Source: an uncultured Sulfitobacter sp. (GTDB lineage: Bacteria; Pseudomonadota; Alphaproteobacteria; Rhodobacterales; Rhodobacteraceae). From it: a stretch of 64,000 nt of DNA. Below the pieces are notes generated by a model. It ran no database searches. It had not been told where the DNA came from and saw nothing but the letters and a program-made list of their open reading frames with translations. The stretch lies in assembly GCA_937928635.1 (NCBI GenBank), contig CALFWM010000040.1, positions 1-64,000 on the forward strand. Direction: 5' to 3'. Shown here piece by piece: positions 19,235 to 26,975 of the stretch. The position numbers were made by a program, and so were the translations under genes. Positions within the stretch are counted from its first letter, which is position 1. The number at the start of each line of letters is the position of its first letter.

Positions 19235-19449
19235 GCTGTTTCACCTCCTTAACACAATCGCGCTGATCGGCACGGGCTTGACCCAATACCGACACATGCA
19301 ATAGTTTTATTATACGATAGATACTTCTGCAATGTAATAGATTAGATGGATAGGGCCGCAAAGCAGCCTGCGGTCGGACATCGCCACCGCGTCACTTCGT
19401 CAACGCGCCTGAGTGCGTTTTGTCGTCACCGGCAGAGGGGGACAGCCCA
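19235..19449. promoter_or_regulatory. Divergent promoter region, IclR regulator / sterol desaturase gene
   Basis: 215 bases between two diverging starts. An AT-rich core (about 19296-19350, e.g. agttttattatacgatagat) stands out from the GC-rich surroundings and contains two tgcaat-type half repeats (catgcaatag, ctgcaatgtaatag). It is a plausible IclR operator/promoter area. No exact operator is claimed. Confidence 0.35.
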
Positions 19450-20466
19450 ATGACAGACGCCAAAAATGATGACGCGCGCAGGGTGCCCGCAGGCAAATCG
19501 CGGGTTTGGAACTATCATCCCGCGTTACCGATTTCGATGTCGCCTGTTTTTGACCTGCCCCCCAAACCAAGGGCTGCCCTGAGCTGGCTCTTGGGCACAT
19601 GGCTCAGGCTGACCCCGCCGGTCAGTCACATGTTTTTTGCGGTGATGGCCTATGCGTTCTTGTGGCCCGCAATGCCTGCCATGCAGGAATTTTCATGGGG
19701 CTGGATTGCACAAATCTGCGCGATCAATTTTGGCGCGACGGTGCTGCTGGCCAGCGCATTGCATCTTTATCTGTTCGTTTATTCGCAGCAAGATATGCGC
19801 CTGAAATTCGACATTCGCCCGATGGAAAAAAGCCCGCGATTTACCTTTTCAAACCAGACATGGGATAACATATTCTGGACGCTCGTTTCGGGCGTGCCCA
19901 TCTGGTCGGCCTGGATGGTTTTGTATTTCTGGGTCGGGGCAAACGGGTGGGTGCCCACAATGGGCAGCATATCGGCAGCACCATTTTGGTTTGTCGCGTT
20001 CTTTTTCATCATCCGCTTTTGGCAATCCTTCCACTTTTACTGGATTCACCGGCTGATCCATATCCCGTGGCTGTTCAAGAATGTGCATCACTTGCACCAC
20101 CGCAATATCAGTGTGGGCCCGTGGTCTGGTCTGGCCATGCACCCGGGCGAACACCTGCTGTATTATTCCGGCATTCTGATCCATTTCGTGCTGCCCTCTC
20201 ATCCGCTCCACGTGATTTTCCACATGTTCGCCTTGAACCTTGGCGCGGTGTATTCGCACTCGGGCTTTGACAAAGTGTTGGTGCGCAACCGTGAAACGAT
20301 CAAGGCAGGGTCGTTCCACCATCAGCTGCATCACAAGTATTTTGAATGTAATTATGGCTCTGAAGAAATCCCGTTGGACCGGTGGTTTGGCAGTTTCCAT
20401 GATGGGACAGAGGCCGCCACCACCTACATTCGCGCCCGCAAAAAGCGTCTTGCCGCAAAGGGTTAG
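19450..20466 (+). CDS. Sterol desaturase / fatty acid hydroxylase family protein
   Basis: 338 residues with about four membrane helices. The family's histidine clusters, which bind a di-iron centre, are present: HRLIH, HHLHH and HHQLHH. Such enzymes use O2 to hydroxylate or desaturate lipids, sterols or related substrates at the membrane. The substrate here is unknown. The start is ATG 19450 with AGAGGGGGA upstream, and a TTG at 19420 is less likely. It is divergent from an IclR regulator, which suggests inducible expression. Confidence 0.82.
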   Translation: MTDAKNDDARRVPAGKSRVWNYHPALPISMSPVFDLPPKPRAALSWLLGTWLRLTPPVSHMFFAVMAYAFLWPAMPAMQEFSWGWIAQICAINFGATVLLASALHLYLFVYSQQDMRLKFDIRPMEKSPRFTFSNQTWDNIFWTLVSGVPIWSAWMVLYFWVGANGWVPTMGSISAAPFWFVAFFFIIRFWQSFHFYWIHRLIHIPWLFKNVHHLHHRNISVGPWSGLAMHPGEHLLYYSGILIHFVLPSHPLHVIFHMFALNLGAVYSHSGFDKVLVRNRETIKAGSFHHQLHHKYFECNYGSEEIPLDRWFGSFHDGTEAATTYIRARKKRLAAKG

Positions 20467-20575
20467 GCGCATGAAACAGGTATATATCTTTTGGGTCATC
20501 AACCGGATGCCCCGAAGGACACTTTGAAAAACTATCACCCGCTGCAACAGGATAGGGCAGCACGTTGGTAAGAAA

Positions 20576-20610
20576 CGCAGGGGCAAGGTACAAACAACCG
20601 TGCCCCTGCG
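20576..20610 (-). terminator. Stem-loop downstream of phoX
   Basis: A perfect 10-bp stem (cgcaggggca / tgcccctgcg) has a 15-base loop. On the minus strand it lies just past the phoX stop and is followed by a short pyrimidine-rich TTTCTT. It could also serve the convergent desaturase gene. Confidence 0.55.
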
Positions 20611-20619
20611 CAGCGTTTG

Positions 20620-22548
20620 CTAGCCAATCGCGGCACCATCGTCGCGCCGCACGGCCACGATTGCGGAACGCGGGGTTTTGTCACCGCCATCGGGCCAATG
20701 GGAATCGCCCCGCTCGCCCGGGTGCTGCACCCCGACAAAGACGGTTCTGCGATCCGCGGACCAGGCAATGCCAGTGATTTCCGCCTCTCGCGGCCCTACC
20801 AGAAAGCGCCGGATTTCACCCGTGGCCGGGTCCCCAATCAACATTTGATTGTTCCCTTGCCCGGCAAAATCCTCCTCATTGGAATAATTGCCGTCGGTTT
20901 GAATCCAAAGCAGGCCCTTGTTGTCAAACGCCAGACCGTCGGGCGAATTGAACATGTTTCCTTCGTTCACGTTGCGTGACCCGCCATTGGCATCTGTGTG
21001 CACGGTTGGGTTGCCGGCCATCACAAACAAGTCCCACCGGAACGTATCTGCGGTGTGATCACCATTGCTGGGCCACCAGCGCACGATCTGGCCATACTTG
21101 TTTGCCTCACGCGGATTAGGGCCGCCAACGGGCGTTTCATCCCCGCCCGCATTGGTCTTGATACCACGGTTTTTGTTGTTGGTAAGCGCGCAATAGACCT
21201 CTGCCTTAAGCGGATTGGCCGTCACCCATTCGGGGCGATCCATCGTTGTGGCATCCACGGCAGAAGCGGCCATGCGTGTGTGAATGCAGATCATGGCGTG
21301 ATCCATGCCTGTTGCCTCTGGCGTCAGGGCCCGCCATTCGCCTGTGCCATCGGCGTGGAACTTCGCGGCATAAAGGGTGCCGTTTTCCATCAGGTCATCG
21401 GTGTTGCCCCCTTCGGCGTAAAAGCCGTCAGAAACATACCGATAGAGAAACTCGCCCCGTTCATCATCACCCATGTAGATCGCGATCCGCCCGTCCGCGT
21501 TTACGACAACTTCGGCATTTTCGTGTTTGAAACGGCCAAGAGCGGTCCGTTTCTTGGGTTTTGAGGTCGGATCATAAGGATCAACCTCGGTGATGTAGCC
21601 GTGGCGGTTGGATTCGTTTGGGTCTTTGGCCACGTCAAACCGGTCATCAACTTTCCACCAGCCATAACCGCGATCCTTGCCGCTTACGCCATAGCGTTTT
21701 TTGGCGGCATCCTGTACGTAACCCTCTGCATCCTCGGTGCCAAAATAGCCGTTAAAGTTTTCTTCACAGGCCAGATAGGTGCCCCAGGGCGTGCGCCCAT
21801 TGCCGCAGTTGTTGAAGGTGCCCAAGGCGGTGATACCCTGCGGGTCTGCGTTGGTTTTCATCAGGGCATGGCCGCGCGCGGGGCCGGTGATGTCCATTGG
21901 CTCATCCGGAGTAAAGCGCCGGTTATAGGGTGAATCTTTGACGATCTGCCACTTGCCGTCGATCTCTTTCAACTCCGCCGCTGTGAGGCCGTGGGCATTC
22001 TTCCCCTTGTTGATATCGTCATCCGTGACAAACTTGCCATCCGGGTTATTGCCCCACATCACCGAACGGTTGGTGTATTCGTTGTTGGCGATCAGGATTT
22101 GATGGCCGTCCTTGTCAGTGAACAGTGACATGCCGTCATTGTTGTCGCCAAAGGCGCGGGCCTGGCTGGCCGCGGTCCCACGGGTTGCATGGTCAAACTC
22201 CGGTACATCCGAAAACAATGGATCGCCCCAGCGGGCGGCCACGTGCCAGTTGTATCCTTCTGGCACGACAATCGTGTCCTGCGTGCTTGCCGCGACTGCG
22301 GTGAAGCCAAAGCGATTGTTGGCGGCCTGTGCGCCAACAGGTGTCAGCGATGTGGTGGCGACACCAATTGTGGCAACTCCGCCCATGGCCAGAACGCCGC
22401 CCAAAAAGCCACGCCGGGAAAGGGCTTCTTCAACAATGTCATCAAAATCACTGGTGTCTGGTTTCGGATTAAGGGCTTCGTCAAAATCGTCAAAAGACAG
22501 ATCATCAAGCGCGTCGTTCGATAAAGTGGATTTGGTTTCAAAGTGCAT
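20620..22548 (-). CDS. phoX: PhoX family (DUF839) phosphatase
   Basis: 642 residues. A twin-arginine signal (RRGFLGGVLAMGG, residues ~46-58) sits after an acidic leader, so folded export through Tat is expected. The body is a DUF839 beta-propeller with motifs such as GTYLACEENFNGYFG and HENAEVVV. PhoX enzymes are Ca/Fe-dependent alkaline phosphatases that release phosphate from organic esters, common in marine bacteria. The ATG at 22548 has GGAGG six bases upstream. The ATG two codons earlier abuts the ribosome site. No pho box was looked for systematically. Confidence 0.82.
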   Translation of the reverse strand: MHFETKSTLSNDALDDLSFDDFDEALNPKPDTSDFDDIVEEALSRRGFLGGVLAMGGVATIGVATTSLTPVGAQAANNRFGFTAVAASTQDTIVVPEGYNWHVAARWGDPLFSDVPEFDHATRGTAASQARAFGDNNDGMSLFTDKDGHQILIANNEYTNRSVMWGNNPDGKFVTDDDINKGKNAHGLTAAELKEIDGKWQIVKDSPYNRRFTPDEPMDITGPARGHALMKTNADPQGITALGTFNNCGNGRTPWGTYLACEENFNGYFGTEDAEGYVQDAAKKRYGVSGKDRGYGWWKVDDRFDVAKDPNESNRHGYITEVDPYDPTSKPKKRTALGRFKHENAEVVVNADGRIAIYMGDDERGEFLYRYVSDGFYAEGGNTDDLMENGTLYAAKFHADGTGEWRALTPEATGMDHAMICIHTRMAASAVDATTMDRPEWVTANPLKAEVYCALTNNKNRGIKTNAGGDETPVGGPNPREANKYGQIVRWWPSNGDHTADTFRWDLFVMAGNPTVHTDANGGSRNVNEGNMFNSPDGLAFDNKGLLWIQTDGNYSNEEDFAGQGNNQMLIGDPATGEIRRFLVGPREAEITGIAWSADRRTVFVGVQHPGERGDSHWPDGGDKTPRSAIVAVRRDDGAAIG

Positions 22549-22792
22549 TGTCATCCTCCGTTATGGTGGCTGCTCTTTCATAGCAATGGCTGCCAATCGT
22601 TAAGTCTGCGCGCTTGAGTATGATTCCGTCAAGTCAGCCAGACTGACGTAATTCCCGCAAGGCGTGTGGCGGTTTGGGGGGTGTGTTTTGGTTTAGGTCA
22701 AGACATGGTTTTGGCGCCCGTGTCAGCGCCCAAATGGCAAAGAACGCAAAGGGCATTGACTTGCCAGACGCGCGCATCTGAACCATCGGGTG

Positions 22793-23343
22793 ATGGGGCA
22801 ATTCGACTATGTCATTGTTGGTACGGGCTCTGCGGGCTGTGTTTTTGCGGCGCGGCTGGCGGCGCAAAACCGACACACGGTCTGTCTGATTGAGGCGGGT
22901 CCGTGCGACTGGCACCCCATGATCCACGGGCCAGTTGGCTGGATGAAACTGATGCGCAACCCGCGCTTTAACTGGATGCATGAGGCCGCGCCGTCCGAAT
23001 GGACGGGGGGCAGGCATGGCCCTTGCCGTCTGGCAGCAGCGCCCCAAAAGCGTGGGCACGGTGATGGCGCGCAGTGCGGACCCGTTTGACAAACCCTTGA
23101 TCCAGCCAAGTTACCTAAAAGCGCCCCGCCTAAATCTTGAGGAGCCGATACCTTGCCGCGCTTCGCGCTCTCGGGACATCAGCGATAGGTGTTGCTGAGG
23201 ATTGGCGGATGCTTTTGGCGGGGCTGAAACTGGTGCGCAAGTTGATGCGGGCAGCACCCATGCAGCCCTATTTTTGCGGTGAAATCTATCCCGGCGAGGA
23301 CGTTCAAAACGACGCGGCGCTTTTACGGGTTCTATCCTTGTAA
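22793..23343 (+). pseudogene. GMC oxidoreductase (choline dehydrogenase-like) remnant, deleted and interrupted by a repeat
   Basis: The N-terminus reads as a GMC flavoenzyme (FDYVIVGTGSAGCVFAARLA, then LIEAGP) for about 75 residues. The reading then jumps, one frame off, to the C-terminal family region (RSADPFDKPLIQPSYL). About 350 residues of the middle are missing. Immediately after PSYL, repeat copy B is inserted. Similarity resumes in another frame with AEDWRMLLAGLKLVRKLM and PYFCGEIYPGEDVQ, ending near 23343. The final histidine/asparagine catalytic pair is absent. It cannot make a working enzyme. Its 3' end overlaps the end of the convergent LysR gene. Confidence 0.8.
23122..23190 (+). 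repeat. 94-bp palindromic repeat, copy B (right end missing)
   Basis: It matches copies A and D from the left terminus (cgccccgcctaaatcttga) through gggacatcagcgata and then diverges, so the right ~20 bases and their inverted end are lost. It sits inside the GMC oxidoreductase remnant, between sequence coding PSYL and AEDW. This indicates that the element, or the rearrangement that brought it, entered a coding sequence. Confidence 0.75.
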
Positions 23344-24231
23344 GATATCAATGGCGCGCAGGCGCGTTTTGGCAAAATCTATGAACGTTCGCACCTTGGC
23401 CGGTGCGCGGCGCCCCTCCACGTGGACCAGATGAATGGGTAAGGGAGCGGGTTCATAGGCTTCTAGAATGGATTGCAATGTTCCATCCTGCAATTGCGGC
23501 CCCACTTGATAGGACAAGACCCGCGATAGCCCCCAACCCGCACGCACTGCGCTGATGGTGGCGGCGATACTGCTCAGGCGCAATCGCGGTTTCAGGCGCA
23601 CAACCTCTGACTGATCCTGCCCAAACCGCCATTCGGTTGCCGGGCTGACGGGCGCGGCGGAAATGACCTTATGGGCCGCCAAATCTGCGGGGCTCTGGGG
23701 CATGCCGTGTCGCTCAAAATATTCAGGCGCGCCACAAACGACGCGCCGCACGCTGCCCACGCGTACGGCCGTCAGCCCGGACGATGGCAATGGCCCGATG
23801 CGCACAGCCACGTCAAACCCTTCCTCCACCATGTTCACCACGCGGTCGAGCATGACGACATCCGCAGACACATTTTGATAGGTATCAAGGAACGCTGTCA
23901 GGATCGGGGTGACATAAATGCGCCCAAACTCATTTGCGCAGGTCAGCCGCAGAGCGCCCACCGGGTTCGCGGCGGAGCCTGATGCGGCGTCATCTGCCGC
24001 TTGCAATTGGGTGACGATGTGGCGTGCATCCTCCAGATAGGATTGGCCGATTTCCGTCAGGCGCACCCGGCGTGTTGTGCGCGTGAACAGACGCGCGCCA
24101 AGGCGATCCTCCAGCGCGTTGACCCCGCGTGTTGCCGACGGCGCACTAAGATCCATGCGGCGTGCGCCTTGTGCAAAACTCTCTGCCTCGGCCACGGCGA
24201 TAAAAACTTCGAGGCTTTGCAAACGGTCCAC
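23332..24231 (-). CDS. LysR-family transcriptional regulator
   Basis: 299 residues. An N-terminal winged helix (LEVFIAVAEAESFAQGARRM... ATRGVNALEDRLGARLF, ~6-50) and a C-terminal LysR substrate-binding domain (~90-290) are present, the usual length for the family. It starts at GTG 24231 with no strong ribosome site. It is divergent from a DUF1348 remnant and the GST gene. LysR proteins often control a divergent neighbour, so the GST/PNPOx-reductase genes are candidate targets. The inducer is unknown. Confidence 0.88.
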   Translation of the reverse strand: MDRLQSLEVFIAVAEAESFAQGARRMDLSAPSATRGVNALEDRLGARLFTRTTRRVRLTEIGQSYLEDARHIVTQLQAADDAASGSAANPVGALRLTCANEFGRIYVTPILTAFLDTYQNVSADVVMLDRVVNMVEEGFDVAVRIGPLPSSGLTAVRVGSVRRVVCGAPEYFERHGMPQSPADLAAHKVISAAPVSPATEWRFGQDQSEVVRLKPRLRLSSIAATISAVRAGWGLSRVLSYQVGPQLQDGTLQSILEAYEPAPLPIHLVHVEGRRAPAKVRTFIDFAKTRLRAIDILQG

Positions 24232-24250
24232 TGTTGGCCTTATTCATATC

Positions 24251-24262
24251 ATTTCATGAAAT
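24251..24262. promoter_or_regulatory. Palindromic candidate operator upstream of LysR gene
   Basis: The perfect 12-base palindrome atttcatgaaat lies in an AT-rich 135-base divergent region, 20 bases upstream of the LysR start. It has the T...A palindromic character of LysR boxes. This is an inference from position only. Confidence 0.35.
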
Positions 24263-24366
24263 AGTATCTTTCAATTTTGATATATTCATTTGCTGATTGG
24301 CGCAATCTATCTTTGTTCTTAACCCGCAATCGCACCCCTGGCAGCCCGGACAAAAGGACGACCGCC

Positions 24367-24594
24367 ATGTCATCAGAAGCCCCCCGTCTCCCCTTGCTAC
24401 CGTTTGATGAGGCGGGCGCAGGCGAAAAGGTCCGTTTTGCCGAAGATGGCTGGAATGGCCGTAACCCTGCCGAGGTCGCGAGGGCCTACACACCGGATAG
24501 CACGTGGCGCAACCGCGCTGAGATTCGCAAGTTTCTTTGGCCACTGGGACGTCGCCCGGGTGATCACCCCGGGCTAAGCGACCTTTGTGTGTAA
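24367..24594 (+). pseudogene. DUF1348 (NTF2-like) protein, truncated remnant
   Basis: The first ~50 residues match the start of DUF1348 proteins (LPFDEAGAGEKVRFAEDGWN, then AYTPDSTWRNRAE). The reading then degenerates into a short unrelated tail and stops at 75 residues, where the family is about 150. A ribosome-site-like AAAGGACG precedes ATG 24367, so a short product might still be made, but the NTF2-like fold would be incomplete. It lies directly upstream of the GST gene. Confidence 0.7.
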
Positions 24595-24620
24595 ATCCGC
24601 ATTTTTGAGAGGAAAATATC

Positions 24621-25241
24621 ATGACCGTAAAGCTCTATCGCACCCCCAAGTCCGGCCATTGCCACAGGGCTGAATTGATGCTCGCGTTGTTGGACGTGCC
24701 CTATGAGACAATTGATCTCGACATGGCAAACGGAGCGCATAAGGCCCCCGAGTTTCTCAGGATCAGCCCATTTGGCCTCGTGCCCGCAATTGATGATGGC
24801 GGGTTCACCCTGGCCGACAGCAATGCGATTTTGGTCTATCTGGTGCAGACCTATGCCAAGGGATCCGACTGGATGCCAACCGCACCAAAAGCGGCTGCAG
24901 AAGTGCAGCGCTGGCTGACCATCGCGGCTGATAATGTCTATGCAGGGCCCTGTGCCGCGCGCCTGGTCAAATTGTTTGGCACATCGCATGACCACGCCGC
25001 AGCCGTTGCCAAAGCCCATGACCTGTTTGCGATCATGGAGGCGCATTTGCAGGGGCGTGAATGGCTGGCCACAGAGACAATCACCATCGCTGATGTTGCG
25101 GGTTATAGTTATGTCGCCCATGCGCCTGAGGGTGGCGTTGATCTGGAACCCTATCCAAACCTGCGCGCGTGGTTGGCCCGAATTGAGGCGCAGCCGGGTT
25201 TTGTTGGTATGGTTAGATCGCCGGTCGCGGAATTGGCATAA
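24621..25241 (+). CDS. Glutathione S-transferase family protein
   Basis: 206 residues. An N-terminal thioredoxin-like domain (VKLYRTPKSGHCHRAELMLALL) includes the family's PxxDSxAI-like stretch ADSNAILVYL, and is followed by an all-alpha C-terminal domain. GSTs conjugate glutathione to electrophiles or act as peroxidases; the substrate is unknown. GAGAGGAA precedes the ATG. It is transcribed in the same direction as the next flavoprotein gene (71 bases later), and both may respond to the divergent LysR regulator. Confidence 0.88.
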   Translation: MTVKLYRTPKSGHCHRAELMLALLDVPYETIDLDMANGAHKAPEFLRISPFGLVPAIDDGGFTLADSNAILVYLVQTYAKGSDWMPTAPKAAAEVQRWLTIAADNVYAGPCAARLVKLFGTSHDHAAAVAKAHDLFAIMEAHLQGREWLATETITIADVAGYSYVAHAPEGGVDLEPYPNLRAWLARIEAQPGFVGMVRSPVAELA

Positions 25242-25312
25242 CCTTGCCTGATCCGTGCCGCTGATTAACTCCCCTGACGCAGATAATGCTCTGCTTTAAA
25301 AGGATTATTGTG

Positions 25313-26956
25313 ATGAACAAGATTGATCTGCAAAACCCATTCCATGAAGGTGAGCGCGCCGCACAGGCACGCGCGGGCGTGGGCGATGTGGCCCAATGGG
25401 CAGGGGGCTTTATCCGCGATTATCTGCCTGAGCAGCACCGCGACTTTCACACAGGTTTGCCGTTTCTGGTGGCATCCGGGGCCGATGCATCCGGGCAGAC
25501 ATGGGTCACCATGATCGACGGGCCAGAAGGGTTTGCACGTGCGCCCAACCCGCGTTTGATTGAATTGAACACGCGGATTGACCCTACCGATCCGCTGGCC
25601 AATACCTTTCAGGAGGGTACCGATATTGGCGTTCTTGGGATTGAGTTGGCGAGCCGCCGGCGCAACCGTTTCAGCGGGGCGATACGCGGCACGGCCAGTG
25701 GATATGCCATTGATATCCGCCAGACCTTTGGCAATTGCCCGCAATATATTCACGAACGCGCGCTGACCCGTGTGCCCAAAGAGGACGTGGTCAATGCCCA
25801 AACCACCAACGCCTTAAGTGCTGAGCAGATTGCCCTGATCGGCGCTGCGGATACGATGTTTATTGGCTCGGGGCATCAGGGCAGGGCAGGTGCGGCCTCC
25901 AACGGATATGACGCATCCCATCGCGCGGGCGCGCCGGGATTTGTGTATGTGGTGGATGACACACATCTGCAAATTCCCGACTATGCGGGCAACAATTTTT
26001 TCAACACGATTGGCAATCTTGTTTCCGACCCCCGTGTTGGGCTGTTGTTTGTTGATTTTGCGACCGGTGGGTTGCTGCATCTGACCGGGCGCGCCAAAGT
26101 TGACTGGGCACCGCAAAACGCGCATGACCCTGATGCGTGGCGCATGATTAACGTCGAAATTGATGCCGTGGTTGAACGCCCCGGTGCGGTGTCTTTGCGC
26201 TGGGAAAAAGTAGTGTCGCAGACCCGCACATTGCGGCTTGTCCGGCGTGTAGAGGAAACGGACAGTATCACGTCTTTCTGTCTTGCGCCTGTGGACGATC
26301 ACCCGTTGGCGACATTCCAGCCGGGTCAGCATTTGCCGGTTTCCATTCAAATTCCGGGGCAGGCGGGGAGGACTGCGCGCAGTTATTCCTTGTCTGGTGC
26401 TGCGTCGGATCAGGGGCAATACCGGCTCAGCATCAAGCGGGAAAGCCATGGTCTGATGTCGCGGTTTTTGCACGATACCTTTGATCCCGGCGCGGTTATT
26501 CAGGCACAACCCCCGGCGGGGGCTTTTGTTTTGCCAAAGGGGGAGGGGCCGGTTGTCTTGGTCAGCGCGGGCGTGGGCCTGACGCCGATGGTGTCCATGC
26601 TGCACGCCGCGGCACAAACAGGACGGCAGACATGGTACGTACACGGCGCGCGCAATGGCGCGGCCCATGCACATCACGCAGAGGTTGCGGAATTGATAGC
26701 GCAGCATCAGAACCTGCACCAAAGGATCTATTACAGCCAGCCGGGTGCGGAGGATGGTATGGGGCGCGATTACGATGTTCAGGGGCGCATATCGGCCAAT
26801 GATCTTGCCGGATTGAAGCTGGGGAAAGACACCGATTACATGTTGTGCGGCCCGGCCTCTTTTATCGCAAAGCTGACCACCGGATTGGAAGAGCAGGGGA
26901 TAATGCCTGACCGCATACATTCGGAGGCTTTTGGCCCCAGCGTTGTAAAGGCATAG
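25313..26956 (+). CDS. Fusion of a PNPOx-like flavin domain and a ferredoxin/flavohaemoglobin-reductase domain
   Basis: 547 residues. The N-terminal ~300 residues form a pyridoxamine-5'-phosphate-oxidase-like split barrel (FIGSGHQGRAGAASNGYDASHRAG, then NTIGNLVSDPRVGLLF). The C-terminal ~240 residues are an FNR-type reductase with an FAD motif (ARSYSLSG) and an NAD(P) motif (VLVSAGVGLTPMVSML). The usual C-terminal 2Fe-2S ferredoxin domain is absent, because the protein ends soon after CGPASFIAKL. It probably passes electrons from NAD(P)H to a substrate bound by the N-terminal flavin domain. ATG 25313 has AAAGGA upstream. Confidence 0.82.
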   Translation: MNKIDLQNPFHEGERAAQARAGVGDVAQWAGGFIRDYLPEQHRDFHTGLPFLVASGADASGQTWVTMIDGPEGFARAPNPRLIELNTRIDPTDPLANTFQEGTDIGVLGIELASRRRNRFSGAIRGTASGYAIDIRQTFGNCPQYIHERALTRVPKEDVVNAQTTNALSAEQIALIGAADTMFIGSGHQGRAGAASNGYDASHRAGAPGFVYVVDDTHLQIPDYAGNNFFNTIGNLVSDPRVGLLFVDFATGGLLHLTGRAKVDWAPQNAHDPDAWRMINVEIDAVVERPGAVSLRWEKVVSQTRTLRLVRRVEETDSITSFCLAPVDDHPLATFQPGQHLPVSIQIPGQAGRTARSYSLSGAASDQGQYRLSIKRESHGLMSRFLHDTFDPGAVIQAQPPAGAFVLPKGEGPVVLVSAGVGLTPMVSMLHAAAQTGRQTWYVHGARNGAAHAHHAEVAELIAQHQNLHQRIYYSQPGAEDGMGRDYDVQGRISANDLAGLKLGKDTDYMLCGPASFIAKLTTGLEEQGIMPDRIHSEAFGPSVVKA

Positions 26957-26975
26957 CGTGCAGATGCTCTTGGCG

